From the NCBI GenBank assembly GCA_049840475.1, contig JASGKX010000001.1:1426001-1490000 (forward strand): a stretch of 64,000 bases of DNA. Reading direction: 5' to 3'. Every line of letters starts with the position of its first letter. The stretch's first letter is position 1. The notes beneath the pieces are model-generated. The model had not been told where the DNA came from. It did no database searches and worked only from the letters and a program-made list of their open reading frames with translations. Made by a program: the position numbers and the translations under genes. This document shows, piece after piece, positions 25,437 to 36,600 of the stretch. This stretch comes from JBGVSA01 sp049840475. GTDB taxonomy: Bacteria > Pseudomonadota > Gammaproteobacteria > Burkholderiales > Rhodocyclaceae.

Positions 25437-28400
25437 ATGAACATATCCCGCTTCTTCATCGACCGGCCGATCTTTGCCGGCGTGCTATCGATACTGATCC
25501 TGCTTGCAGGTCTGTTGTCGGTATTCCAGTTACCCATTTCCGAATACCCGGAAGTCGTACCGCCTTCGGTTGTGGTGCATGCGCAATATCCGGGCGCCAA
25601 CCCCAAGGTGATTGCTGAGGCGGTCGCCTCGCCGCTGGAAGAATCGATCAACGGCGTCGAGGACATGCTCTACATGCAGTCGCAGGCCAACAGCGATGGC
25701 AACCTCACGCTCACCGTCAACTTCAAGCTCGGCGTCGATCCGGACAAGGCGCAGCAACTGGTACAGAACCGCGTGTCGCAGGCGTTGCCGCGCTTGCCGG
25801 AAGACGTGCAACGCCTCGGCGTCACCACGATCAAGAGTTCGCCCACGCTCACCATGGTGGTGCACCTCATCTCGCCGAACGACCGCTATGACATTACGTA
25901 CCTGCGCAATTACGCCGTACTCAACGTCAAGGATCGCCTGGCGCGCATTTCCGGCGTGGGCGACGTGCAATTGTGGGGCGCGGGCAATTACTCGATGCGC
26001 GTGTGGCTCGACCCGCAGAAGGTGGCGCAGCGTGGGCTGACGGCCAGCGATGTCGTCCATGCCATTCGCGAACAGAACGTGCAGGTGGCCGCCGGCGTGA
26101 TCGGCGCTTCGCCGACTCTGCCCGACGTGCCGCTGCAGTTGTCGGTCAACGCGCAAGGGCGCCTCAAGAGCGTGTCCGATTTCGAGAGCATCATCCTGAA
26201 GTCATCCGGGGACGGTGGCGTCACGCATCTTGGCGATGTGGCGCGCGTGGAGCTCGCCGCCGCCGAGTACGGCCTGCGTTCGCTGCTCGACAACAAACCG
26301 GCCGTGGCGCTGGGCATCATGCAATCGCCGGGGGCGAACGCATTGTCAGTGTCGGACCAAGTGCGTGCGGCGATGAAGGACCTGTCAGCGGATTTTCCGC
26401 CGGGCGTCGAATACCGCATCGTCTACGACCCCACGCAGTTCGTGCGCGCCAGTATCGAGGCGGTCGTCCACACCCTGCTTGAAGCCATTGCACTGGTTGT
26501 ACTGGTGGTGATCGTGTTCTTGCAGAGCTGGCGCGCGTCGCTCATCCCGCTGCTGGCCGTGCCGGTGTCGATCATCGGCACCTTTTCGCTGATGCTGGGC
26601 TTCGGGTATTCGATCAACGCCCTGTCATTGTTCGGGATGGTGCTGGCCATTGGCATCGTCGTGGACGACGCCATCGTGGTGGTCGAGAACGTCGAGCGCA
26701 ATATCGCCGCCGGGCTCAGTCCGCGCGATGCGACCTATCGTGCCATGCAGGAGGTGAGTGGGCCGATCATCGCCATCGCACTCACGCTGGTGGCGGTGTT
26801 TGTGCCGCTGGCATTCATGACCGGGTTGTCGGGGCAGTTCTACAAACAGTTCGCCATGACCATCGCCATTTCGACGGTGATATCGGCCTTCAACTCGCTG
26901 ACGCTTTCTCCCGCACTCGCGGCGATGCTGTTGCGCAGTCACGATGCGCCGCCTGATTGGCTCACGCGTGTCATGAATCGTGTGCTCGGCGGATTCTTCT
27001 CGCGCTTCAACGCGATCTTCGGTCGCGCGTCGCATGACTATTCCACTGGCGTGTCGCGTGTGATCACGCATAAGGCTTCGGCCTTCGGCGTGTACGCAGC
27101 ATTATTGGGCCTGACGGCGTTGGTGGCCTACGTGGTGCCCGGCGGGTTCGTGCCGGCGCAGGACAAGCAATACCTCATCAGCTTTGCGCAGTTGCCCAAT
27201 GGCGCATCGCTCGACCGCACCGAAAACGTCATCCGGCGCATGACCGATATCGCCCTCAAGGAACCGGGTATCGAAAGCGCGGTGGCCTTCCCCGGACTGT
27301 CGATCAACGGCTTTACCAACAGTTCGAGCGCGGGCATCGTCTTCGTCACGCTCAAGCCCTTCAAGGAGCGCCGAAGCAAGGAGCTTTCGGCAGGCGCCAT
27401 CGCCAACTCGCTCAATCAGAAATACGGTGCGATCAAGGATTCGTTCATCGCCGTGTTTCCGCCGCCGCCAGTGATGGGGCTGGGCACCATGGGTGGCTTC
27501 AAGTTGCAGATCGAAGACCGCGCCGGGCTCGGCTACGCCGAACTCGACAAGGCCGCGCAGGCGTTCGTGCAGGCTGCGGCCACCACACCCGAGTTGGGCC
27601 CGACGTTCTCGGCCTATCAGATCAACGTGCCGCAGCTCAACGTCGACCTCGATCGCGTCAAGGCCAAGCAATTGGGCGTGGCAGTGACCGATGTATTCGA
27701 GACCATGCAGATCTACCTGGGCTCGTTGTACGTGAATGACTTCAACCAGTTCGGGCGCGTGTACCAGGTACGTGCGCAGGCCGACGCGCCGTACCGCGCA
27801 CGGCCGGAAGACATCCTGCAACTGAAGACGCGTAATGCAGCCGGCGAAATGGTGCCGCTGTCATCGCTGGTCACTGTCAATCCCACATACGGACCCGAGA
27901 TGGTGGTGCGCTACAACGGCTATACGGCTGCCGATATCAACGGCGGGCCGGCGCCTGGTTATTCGTCGGATCAGGCCGAAAAGGCTGCGGAACGTATCGC
28001 GGCACAGGTGCTGCCGCGCGGCATCAAGTTCGAATGGACGGACCTGACCTACCAGAAGATCCTTGCTGGCAATGCGGGCGTCTGGGTGTTTCCGATCAGC
28101 GTGCTGCTGGTGTTCCTCGTGCTTGCCGCGTTGTACGAGAGCCTGACGCTGCCGCTGGCGGTGATTCTCATCGTACCGATGAGCATTCTCGCCGCGCTGG
28201 CTGGCGTGTGGATCACTCGTGGTGACAACAACATCTTCACGCAGATCGGTTTGATGGTGCTGGTGGGTCTGGCATCGAAGAATGCCATCCTGATCGTCGA
28301 GTTCGCCCGCGAACTTGAACTGCAAGGTGCCACGCCAATCAAGGCCGCCATCGAAGCCAGCCGCTTGCGGTTGCGCCCGATCCTGATGACGTCCATCGCC

Positions 28401-28628
28401 TTCATCATGGGCGTGATCCCGCTGGTGACGTCAACCGGCGCGGGCGCCGAAATGCGCCATGCAATGGGCGTGGCGGTGTTCTTCGGCATGCTCGGCGTCA
28501 CCCTGTTCGGCCTCTTCCTCACCCCGGTGTTCTACGTGCTGCTGCGCTCGCTGGGCCGTGGCCGTCAATTGCACACCGCCAGCCCGCATGCAGCACCCGC
28601 GACGCTGCCGCAGGCCATCGAAGGATGA
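25437..28628 (+). CDS. RND multidrug efflux permease (MexF/BpeF-like)
   Basis: Inner-membrane proton-driven pump of 1063 residues, full length for the HAE1 family. The N-terminus FFIDRPIFAGVLSI and LFQLPISEYPEVVPPSVVV-type motif, the GVGDVQLWGAGNYSMRVWLDP block, the transmembrane GIVVDDAIVVVENVERN with the proton-relay Asp pair, and TSIAFIMGVIPLV are all present. Overall similarity is closest to MexF/BpeF, pumps for chloramphenicol, quinolones and trimethoprim. Substrates here are inferred only. Confidence 0.93.
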   Translation: MNISRFFIDRPIFAGVLSILILLAGLLSVFQLPISEYPEVVPPSVVVHAQYPGANPKVIAEAVASPLEESINGVEDMLYMQSQANSDGNLTLTVNFKLGVDPDKAQQLVQNRVSQALPRLPEDVQRLGVTTIKSSPTLTMVVHLISPNDRYDITYLRNYAVLNVKDRLARISGVGDVQLWGAGNYSMRVWLDPQKVAQRGLTASDVVHAIREQNVQVAAGVIGASPTLPDVPLQLSVNAQGRLKSVSDFESIILKSSGDGGVTHLGDVARVELAAAEYGLRSLLDNKPAVALGIMQSPGANALSVSDQVRAAMKDLSADFPPGVEYRIVYDPTQFVRASIEAVVHTLLEAIALVVLVVIVFLQSWRASLIPLLAVPVSIIGTFSLMLGFGYSINALSLFGMVLAIGIVVDDAIVVVENVERNIAAGLSPRDATYRAMQEVSGPIIAIALTLVAVFVPLAFMTGLSGQFYKQFAMTIAISTVISAFNSLTLSPALAAMLLRSHDAPPDWLTRVMNRVLGGFFSRFNAIFGRASHDYSTGVSRVITHKASAFGVYAALLGLTALVAYVVPGGFVPAQDKQYLISFAQLPNGASLDRTENVIRRMTDIALKEPGIESAVAFPGLSINGFTNSSSAGIVFVTLKPFKERRSKELSAGAIANSLNQKYGAIKDSFIAVFPPPPVMGLGTMGGFKLQIEDRAGLGYAELDKAAQAFVQAAATTPELGPTFSAYQINVPQLNVDLDRVKAKQLGVAVTDVFETMQIYLGSLYVNDFNQFGRVYQVRAQADAPYRARPEDILQLKTRNAAGEMVPLSSLVTVNPTYGPEMVVRYNGYTAADINGGPAPGYSSDQAEKAAERIAAQVLPRGIKFEWTDLTYQKILAGNAGVWVFPISVLLVFLVLAALYESLTLPLAVILIVPMSILAALAGVWITRGDNNIFTQIGLMVLVGLASKNAILIVEFARELELQGATPIKAAIEASRLRLRPILMTSIAFIMGVIPLVTSTGAGAEMRHAMGVAVFFGMLGVTLFGLFLTPVFYVLLRSLGRGRQLHTASPHAAPATLPQAIEG

Positions 28629-28635
28629 AACGTAC

Positions 28636-30159
28636 ATGACACATAGAACCATGCTCAAACGACGCCTTCCGCGCGTTCCGCTCCTGCTGGCGAGCCTGTT
28701 GGTGATGGCCGGATGCTCGCTGGCGCCGACTTACGAACGGCCGGACGTCGCCGCACCGGGCGCATTCAAGGAATCGCTCGACCCCGCGCAGCAAGCCAAG
28801 TGGAAGGTCGCGCAACCGTCTGAGGCGGTTGCACGCGGCCAGTGGTGGACGATTTTCGGCGACGCTACGCTCAACGGTCTTGAAGACCAGGCATTGGCCG
28901 CCAACCAGGATCTGCGCGCAGCCGCCGCCCGCGTTGCGCAGTCGAGGGCGTTGCTGGGGACCGCGCGCTCCGACCAATACCCTCAGGTGGGGGCCGCGTT
29001 TGGCCCGACAAGGCAGCGTGCCTCGGCCGCTGCGCAGGGTGTAGCGCCCGACGATGCCGCCGGGCCGTCGACCTTGTGGCGGGCGCAGGTCGGTATTGCC
29101 TACGAGGTCAACCTGTTTGGCCGAGTGGCCAATAGCGTCAGCGCTGCGCGGGCCGACACCGAACAGAGCGAGGCGTTGTTTGAATCGGTGCGCCTGGCTT
29201 TGCAGGCGGATGTGGCGCAGGCGCACTTTCTGGTGCGCCAGCTCGACGCCGAGCAGGAGATCTACGTCGGCACCGTGGCTCTGCGCGAGCAGACTCTCAA
29301 GCTGGTGCAACGCCGCTTTGACGAGGGCGATATCAGCGAGCTGGACGTGGCCCGGGCACGCACGGAGCTGGCTTCTGCGCAGTCCGAATCGATGAGCATC
29401 GCGCGCCGTCGTGCAGCGGCCGAACACGCATTGGCGACGTTGTTGGGCAGTGCGCCGGCCGCGTTTTCGTTGCCCGCGCAACCGCTCACAAGGGTCTCCG
29501 TCATTGTGCCGGCAGGCTTGCCGTCGGCCTTGCTCGAACGTCGTCCGGACGTCGCCGCGGCTGAACGGGCAATGGCTGCCGCCAACGCGCGCATTGGCGT
29601 GGCGCGTTCCGCGTTTTTCCCCAGCCTGGCCATCACCGGGGCTGCTGGGTATGAGTCGGCACAGTTATCCGATTTGTTCGAATGGTCGTCCCGTGCTTTC
29701 CTCATCGGTCCGTTGGCGGGCGCCATGCTGTCGATGCCGATCTTCGACGGTGGACGCCGACAGGCAGGCGTCAACCGCGCGCACGCGGTGTATGAAGAAG
29801 ACGTTGCCCGGTATCGCCAGACCGTACTCAATGCGTTCCGCGAGGTAGAAGACAGCCTGGCCAACCTGCGCATCCTTGCTGACCAGACCGAGGCGCAGGA
29901 TACGGCGGTCAACGCATCGTCACGTGCAGCGCAACTGTCACATTTTCAGTATCGCGAAGGCTCGATCAGCTACCTCGATGTGATCGACGCCGACCGCAGC
30001 GTTTTGACGCAGAAGCGCGTCTCCGTGCTGCTCGATGGTGAGCGCGCACGCAGTGCCGTTGACCTCATCCGCGCCATGGGTGGCGGCTGGTCGCCTGCCG
30101 CCGTGAGCGATGCGCGCAACCCCGGCGACATCCGGCTTGCTGTGGGTAGCACTCGGTGA
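28636..30159 (+). CDS. Outer-membrane efflux lipoprotein (OprN/NodT-like)
   Basis: TolC-type channel of 507 residues. The signal peptide ends in a lipobox (LLVMAGCSLAPTYERP), so it is lipid-anchored, as in OprN/OprM/OprC. Two outer-membrane efflux repeats follow: a first with DLRAAAARVAQSRALLG and a second near ERRPDVAAAERAMAAANARIGVARSAFFP. The ATG at 28636 lies seven bases after the permease stop. With the preceding two genes it completes a tripartite pump. Confidence 0.92.
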   Translation: MTHRTMLKRRLPRVPLLLASLLVMAGCSLAPTYERPDVAAPGAFKESLDPAQQAKWKVAQPSEAVARGQWWTIFGDATLNGLEDQALAANQDLRAAAARVAQSRALLGTARSDQYPQVGAAFGPTRQRASAAAQGVAPDDAAGPSTLWRAQVGIAYEVNLFGRVANSVSAARADTEQSEALFESVRLALQADVAQAHFLVRQLDAEQEIYVGTVALREQTLKLVQRRFDEGDISELDVARARTELASAQSESMSIARRRAAAEHALATLLGSAPAAFSLPAQPLTRVSVIVPAGLPSALLERRPDVAAAERAMAAANARIGVARSAFFPSLAITGAAGYESAQLSDLFEWSSRAFLIGPLAGAMLSMPIFDGGRRQAGVNRAHAVYEEDVARYRQTVLNAFREVEDSLANLRILADQTEAQDTAVNASSRAAQLSHFQYREGSISYLDVIDADRSVLTQKRVSVLLDGERARSAVDLIRAMGGGWSPAAVSDARNPGDIRLAVGSTR

Positions 30160-30537
30160 TTTGACAACCGTTCGGCGCGGCGCTGGCAAAGCGCCGGACG
30201 GCATAAAATGCGCGGCACGTTCCCCGTTATTCCGTTTTTGGCAATGCAAACGGGATATTCTCTGTAAAGCAATCCGACAGTTTTACGCCCTTAGGGGAAA
30301 GTCCGTACGACCGAACGGTACTTCGAGGTTGCGTTTCATCCTCCCCCGGCTAGAGTGCAGCATGCTACAGCGCGCGCCGCGGCACCGGACGGCGCTTACG
30401 CGGCCTTGAATCACAAGAAGCGGCCACACTCCGGGCTCGTTCCGCACCGCACCTCAACATCGCCGTCTTCACATGGACGGACGGGAAACTGTGTGCCGTG
30501 CGCAACGATTTTTTTTGCCGCAGAGGTGGGCTGCGAC
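30160..30537. other. Intergenic region after the efflux operon
   Basis: This 378-base region has a hairpin right after the operon (CGGCGCT at 30178-30184, AGCGCCG at 30190-30196, five-base loop) that may mark the transcript end, without a T-run. The rest is presumably the promoter and leader of the sigma-54 activator gene. The frame of that gene stays open upstream to 30355, but without a ribosome-binding site. Confidence 0.4.
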
Positions 30538-31860
30538 ATGACACAACGACAAGGCGTCCTGCTGGATCATCGCGGCGCCATTGCCAGACAAATCGGAGAC
30601 ATGGCAAAGCCGGAGTGGTCCTTTCACGTCCACGCCTCGCTCGATGCCATGCGCACCGCACGCGCGCCGCCCGTGGGCATCGTGGTGTTCGATCGCTCGC
30701 ACACCTGGCCGCACGATGAGCTCGAACTGCTCACCGCCCGTCACGACATCGAATGGATCGCCGTCGTCGAACGCGACATGGTCCAGAACGGCATGATCGG
30801 CACGACCACGCTGCGCAACTTCCACGACTTTCATTCGCTGCCGATCGATCGCGACCGACTTTTGCTGACGCTCGGGCATGCCTGGGGCAAGGCCATGATG
30901 TGCGTGGCCGACGCTGTCGCCGCGCCGGTCGAGCGCTATCAGATGGTGGGCAATAGCCCGGTCATGCAGGCGCTATACCGGCAGATCGACAAGATCGTCG
31001 CGGTCGATGCCCCGGTGCTCATCGGCGGTGAGTCCGGCGTGGGCAAGGAGCTCGTTGCACGCGCGATCCACCAGCACTCGCGGCGGGCAAGCGGTCCATT
31101 CATTGCCATGAACTGTGGCGCCATTCCGCCGAATCTCATTCACGCGGAACTGTTCGGTCACGAGCGCGGCGCGTTCACCGGCGCGCATCAGCGCAAGATC
31201 GGCAATATCGAAGCGGCCGACGGCGGTGTGCTGTTCCTGGATGAGATCGGCGATCTGCCGCTCGATATGCAGGCGAACCTGCTGCGGTTTCTGCAGGAAA
31301 AAACGGTCGTCCGTGTCGGCGCAACGGAGCATGTCCGCGTTAACGCACGGGTCATAGCGGCTACGCACGTCGATCTGCGTCAGGCCATGGAAGAAGGGCG
31401 CTTTCGCGAAGACCTGTACTACCGCCTCAATGTGGTCCACGTGAAAGTGCCGCCGCTGCGCGAGCGCGCGGGGGACGTTGTATTGATCGCCAATGATGTA
31501 TTTGCACGCAACAGCGATCAGAAGAGCCCGCAGGTGCGCGGGTTTTCGCGCGAGGCGTTGCTGGCGATGGCGTCGTACGGTTGGCCGGGCAATGTACGCG
31601 AACTGATCAATCGTGTGCAGCACGCCATGATCATGAGCGATCACCGCTTGATCACGGCGGCCGACATGGGGTTTGCTATAGAGGGGACCAGCGAAGCCAA
31701 CGTGCGCACGCTCGACGAGGTGCGTTCGAGCGTGGAGAAGGAGTTCATCGAGTCGAGTCTGCAGAAGCACCAATACAACATGTCGGCGGTAGCGCGGCAG
31801 TTGGGCGTGTCGCGCGTAACGCTGTATCGCCTCATCGAGAAGCTGAAGATCATCATCTGA
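30538..31860 (+). CDS. Sigma-54-dependent activator, VpsR-like
   Basis: Enhancer-binding protein of 440 residues. The N-terminal 130 residues resemble the VpsR-type receiver-like domain, without a clear phospho-acceptor pattern. The AAA+ domain has Walker A GGESGVGKE near 163, the sigma-54 contact loop GAFTGA near 211, and FLDEIGDLPLDMQ. A Fis-type HTH closes it (MSAVARQLGVSRVTLYRL). VpsR-type proteins activate exopolysaccharide and biofilm genes, often in response to c-di-GMP. The start at ATG 30538 has AGAGGTGGG upstream. The following outer-membrane gene is 31 bases away and may be its target. Confidence 0.88.
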   Translation: MTQRQGVLLDHRGAIARQIGDMAKPEWSFHVHASLDAMRTARAPPVGIVVFDRSHTWPHDELELLTARHDIEWIAVVERDMVQNGMIGTTTLRNFHDFHSLPIDRDRLLLTLGHAWGKAMMCVADAVAAPVERYQMVGNSPVMQALYRQIDKIVAVDAPVLIGGESGVGKELVARAIHQHSRRASGPFIAMNCGAIPPNLIHAELFGHERGAFTGAHQRKIGNIEAADGGVLFLDEIGDLPLDMQANLLRFLQEKTVVRVGATEHVRVNARVIAATHVDLRQAMEEGRFREDLYYRLNVVHVKVPPLRERAGDVVLIANDVFARNSDQKSPQVRGFSREALLAMASYGWPGNVRELINRVQHAMIMSDHRLITAADMGFAIEGTSEANVRTLDEVRSSVEKEFIESSLQKHQYNMSAVARQLGVSRVTLYRLIEKLKIII

Positions 31861-31891
31861 AGCGCGGTAACGCGCCGGAGGGGTTGGATCG

Positions 31892-33304
31892 ATGCGTAAT
31901 GCGGATTGCATGGAGTCAAACGGGGCCGTGCTGTTCCGGCTCTCTGCCGCGGCGCTGGCCGTGTCGGCGTCATTCAGTGCCATCGCCGCCGATCCGCCGG
32001 CAACGGCGGCTCCATCGCTCGATGAGTTGCGCGGACGACTGACCGAACAGCAGCAGTTGATCGAAAAACTGAAGCAGGACATCCAGCGCCAGGAGCAGGA
32101 ACTCTCGCGCTTGCGTCAGCAGATCGATGCCGCTAGCGGCGGCAGCAAGCCCGCTGTCGCGCAACCGTCGCCCGCTCAGCAGCCGGCACCGCAACCCGCA
32201 CGCGCGGCAGCGCCTTCCGCTGCTCCCGCCGCGGCAGGTGCTGCCACCGGAGCTGTGGCAGGTGCAGCGACCGCACAGAACAACAACGGGCAGCAGCCAC
32301 CTGCGCAACGCACTGGCACACCGCCGCCTTCACAGACTGCTTCGGCCGACGACTACGTGGCGCCTCCGGCTGTTGCGCCAATCTTTGAAGGCCCGGGCGT
32401 GCTCACGCCCAAGGACAAATGGGTGATCGAGCCGTCATACGAATACTCGTACGCCTCGAACAACCGTATTGCGCTGGTGGGCTACACAGTGATCCCGGCG
32501 ATTCTGATCGGCCTGATCGATGTCCGCGAGGTCAAGCGCAATACCATGATCGGCGCGTTCACCGTGCGCCGAGGCATCACCAATCGCTTCGAGATGGAAG
32601 CGCGTATCCCTTACGTATACCGCTTCGATTCATCGATCAGCCGCGAGGTGTTCCAGGGTTCCGCTGTCGACAGCGTGTTCGATGCCAACGGCAAGGGTCT
32701 CGGCGACGTAGAGGTGGTCGGTCGCTATCAGTTCAATAACGGTGGCATCGACAAACCCTTCTACATTGGCTCGCTGCGCTTCAAGAGCCGCACGGGCAAG
32801 GACCCATTCGAGGTTGAAACCAACCGTACGCTGCCTGGCGGGCGGGGCACCGGCCTTCAGACCGAACTGCCCACCGGCACGGGTTTCTATTCGCTGCAGC
32901 CGACGCTCACCGTGCTCTATCCGTCGGACCCGGCAGTGTTCTTCGCCAACCTCAGTTATCAATACAGCTTCAAGCGCAACAACGTGCAGGCCAAGACAGA
33001 CACCGGTTGGGAGGACATCGGCTCGGTGCAGCCGGGCGGCATTTGGGAGTTCGGGTTTGGCATGGGCATGTCCATCAACGAGCGCGCTTCGTTCTCGATC
33101 GGCTACGACCAGCAGTCCGTTGGCAAGCTCAAACAGAACGGTCAGGCCGCGCCCGCGTCGGTGCGTGTCCAGTTGGCGAGCCTGCTGCTGGGCTTTTCGT
33201 ATCGCCTGACCAGCGCCACTACGCTGAACGTTTCGATCGGCGCTGGTTTGACGAGCGATTCGCAGGATCTACAACTCACTGTGCGTTTGCCGATCATGTT
33301 CTGA
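31892..33304 (+). CDS. Outer-membrane beta-barrel protein, transporter-like
   Basis: Exported protein of 470 residues. After a signal segment (AAALAVSASFSAIA, cleavage near ADPP) comes a coiled coil of about 45 residues (LDELRGRLTEQQQLIEKLKQDIQRQ-type heptads), then a long Ala/Pro/Gln linker to about residue 145. The C-terminal 310 residues alternate hydrophobic and polar positions as in a beta barrel and end in a terminal Phe (LPIMF), the outer-membrane sorting signal. The barrel resembles phenol-degradation/transporter-type outer-membrane proteins. Substrate is unknown. Its neighbours suggest a cell-surface or matrix function. Confidence 0.75.
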   Translation: MRNADCMESNGAVLFRLSAAALAVSASFSAIAADPPATAAPSLDELRGRLTEQQQLIEKLKQDIQRQEQELSRLRQQIDAASGGSKPAVAQPSPAQQPAPQPARAAAPSAAPAAAGAATGAVAGAATAQNNNGQQPPAQRTGTPPPSQTASADDYVAPPAVAPIFEGPGVLTPKDKWVIEPSYEYSYASNNRIALVGYTVIPAILIGLIDVREVKRNTMIGAFTVRRGITNRFEMEARIPYVYRFDSSISREVFQGSAVDSVFDANGKGLGDVEVVGRYQFNNGGIDKPFYIGSLRFKSRTGKDPFEVETNRTLPGGRGTGLQTELPTGTGFYSLQPTLTVLYPSDPAVFFANLSYQYSFKRNNVQAKTDTGWEDIGSVQPGGIWEFGFGMGMSINERASFSIGYDQQSVGKLKQNGQAAPASVRVQLASLLLGFSYRLTSATTLNVSIGAGLTSDSQDLQLTVRLPIMF

Positions 33305-33605
33305 CGGCGCGCACCTGCCGCGCGAACGAGCGCTCTGTCGCTCGATCACGACAATTTGTCGATTTTCGCATTTGTGACATTTTTTAACTCCACTCTTCGC
33401 TGACCTCGCCGATATCCATTGGCCCGAAAGCGTCGCACGCGTACGCCGAGGGTGACGTCGTATCTGCCGGGGTATGGGATTCCGGCATGCCATTGCGCGG
33501 CGTCGGCAGTCGATGAAGAGTGTTTGATGAAGAACTCACGCAGAGAGAAAAAGCCCCACAGCCAAAACGGGGTTCAACAGGTAGAACGTTTTCCGGCACA
33601 GCCCG

Positions 33606-36600
33606 GTGCGTCTGGCGGTGATGGCAGCGCTGGCGTCTGTCTCCGTCCCCTCCATGGCCACGCCAGTGGTGTATTTCCAGACCATTGCCGACGGTCGCAA
33701 CTATTTCGATACCACGGTCGGTACCTACGGCGGTGTGACTGACACCGCCACGTTCAGCGGGCTCGGCTCCGGTACGAGCTGGGTGGTGGGCGATGCCACC
33801 ATCACGCCGACCAACGGCAATTCGCGTTCGATCCAGGCCAGCTACCTGTCCAGCGCACCCAGCCTGAACGGCAGCGGTACGGGCCAGGCTATCTCGATGA
33901 GCGCATCTGCGCAGAACTCCGAAGGCACTGGCCTGACCTTTACCTTCAACAGCGCCATCAACGCGTTCGGCATCGAGTTGGGCGATTGGGGGACATGTTG
34001 CTTCCCATCGTCGCTGTATATCCAGTTCGGCACCAACGGCGTGTGGGAAACCGCGCAGCTGATCGGCACCGCCACCGCGCGCAGTGATGTGCCGGAAGTC
34101 GCTAGCGGCACCTACGCCTTCATCGGCGCGATCAACGACACGGCCACCTTCAATCAAGTCCGCATTTACGGTGACGGCGACGGCGACGCGCTGTATGCCG
34201 GTGGCGTGTTGAGAACTGGCACGGTGGATCTGAACTCGGTGCCTGCGTCGGCCGGTTCGTCAACGCAGAATCCGGTCAAGACCGGCATCGATTCGAGTCA
34301 GCCGGCCTTCTCGTCGAAGGATCTGGTGTCCGGCACCATCGACCCCGTCTTCGACGGCGGTGTGCTGCGCATGGACAGTTCGGACACGTTTGCGCAGAAC
34401 GTCACCATCAAGAACTCTGGCGGCTCCATCGACATCAATGGCAATTCGGCTGTGCTGTCGGGTGTCATCGCCGACGACAAGGGCGCCAGCGGCGGGCTGA
34501 CCGTACGTAACGGCGGCAACGGCGGCTCCTTGCGCCTGACCGGCGAGAACACCTACACCGGTGGCACCGTGGTTGAAGTGGGCGCGCAACTCATCGTGGG
34601 CGATGGTGCGAACGCCGGCTCGATCGTTGGCAATGTTGCCAACGAAGGCTTCCTCGGTTTCGACCGTGCCGACAGCACGCAATTTGGCGGCAATATCTCT
34701 GGCAATGGCGGCGTGGCACAACTCGGCTCAGGCGTGCTCACGCTGAGCGGCGAGAGCACCTATACCGGTGGCACGTATATCGGCAAGGGCACGCTGTCGA
34801 TCTCTGCCGACAACAACCTCGGTGCGACCGGCAGCAACGTGCTCATCAACGGAGGCACGCTGGCCACCACCGCTTCGATCGAGAGCAAGCGCTCGATCAC
34901 ACTCAGCGGCAGCGGCATCCTCGACGTCAGCGACAAGACCACGCTGGGCGCCTACGGCACCATCGACGGCAAGGGCGCGCTGGTGAAACAAGGCAACGGC
35001 ACGCTGGTGCTCGGCGGCATCAACACCTATACGGGCGGCACGGTGCTCGCTGGCGGCACGACGGTCATCTCGTCCGACGCCAACCTCGGTTCGTCCGACG
35101 GTGCGATCACTTTCGCGGGCGGCACATTGCGTTCGACTGCCAACACCAGCAGTGCGCGCAATATCACCATGGAAGGCGCGGACGCCGTGTTGTCCGTGGA
35201 TGCGGGGACGGCCTTCGTCTCGAGCGGTAACGTTTCGGGCGGCAACAGCCTCATCAAGAATGGTTCGGGCGCAGCCGCCTTCACCGGTGTGGCGTCGCAC
35301 ACGGGCGGCACCATCGTCAATGACGGCGTACTCGTTCTGTCTGGCGACAACACCTACACCGGCGGCACCACGCTCAATGGCGGCACGCTGTCGATCAGCA
35401 AGGACGCCAACCTGGGTAATGCCAGCGGCGCGTTGACCTTCAATGGTGGCGTACTGGAAACCACCGGCTCCCTGCAACTGCAACGCACGGTCGAACTCAA
35501 CGCGGCGGCCAATGTGACGACCGCTAGCGGCACCACGTTGACGGCGAGCGGCCCGATCTCGGGCGTTGGCCAGCTCATCAAGAATGGCAGCGGGATGATG
35601 ATTGCCGATGGGGTGCTGTCCAACAAGGGTGGCGTGGTGGTCAACGACGGCACGCTGGCGCTCTCCGGCCAAAACACCTACACCGGCAACACCATCGTCA
35701 ACGGCGGGCGGGTGGCGGTGTCGTCGGACGCTGCGCTGGGCAACGCGGCCAACTCGGTGGTGCTCAATGGCGGCGACCTGACCGTTACCGCCTCCATGCA
35801 AACGCTGCGCGGCATCGTGCTTGGCGCAGGCAACGGTTCGATCACCACCGCGACCGGCGTGACCTTCAATGCTGGCGGCAGCGTTACCGGCACGGGCGGC
35901 CTCATCAAGAATGGCAGCGGCACACTGGTCATGTCGGGCGTGAATTCGTATGCCGGCGACACCGTCATCAATGGCGGCGTGGTCAAGGTGGACACGGGTT
36001 CGTCGCTGGGCAAGGGCGTCGTGCTGCTCAATGGCGGCATTCTGCAAACCACGGCTACGCTCGGTTCGCAGCAGACGGTGTTGGTCAGCGGGCAGGCCGG
36101 CGTGAATGTCGATGCCGGTACGTCGGCTGAACTCGGCGGCCAGATCGCCAGCGTCGGCAGCACCGATTGCTTCGTCAAGCGCGGTCAGGGTGCGCTCAAT
36201 CTGAGCGGCAGCGTGTCGCTGTCGAAGGGCACTTGTGTGGAAGAGGGTGTGCTGCGTGCGAATGGCACGCTCGACAGCACGGTGTTGGTGGCGGACGCCG
36301 GCACGTTGCGCGGGACGGGTGTGATCACCGGTCCGATCTACGTGCAAGGCACGCTGGCACCGGGCAATTCGCCGGGTACGCTCAACGCGACGTCCTCCGT
36401 CACCATGGCCGACAGCAGTACGTTGCAGATCGACGTTGACGGCACGGGGACGGGCAACGGCGCGGGCAACTACTCGCGCCTGATCGTATCGGGCGCGGAC
36501 AATCAGTTCGTGGCAGCCGGTACGCTGGCGCCGGTGCTGCGTGGCATTACCGGCAGCGCGGACAATACCTTCACTCCGTCGCTGGGCCAGACCTTCCGCA

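Noticed and set aside
34544..36010. Possible CRISPR array
   Set aside because: The repeats encode in-frame protein units of a beta-solenoid, with diverged and irregular spacing; no cas genes and no constant repeat/spacer pattern.
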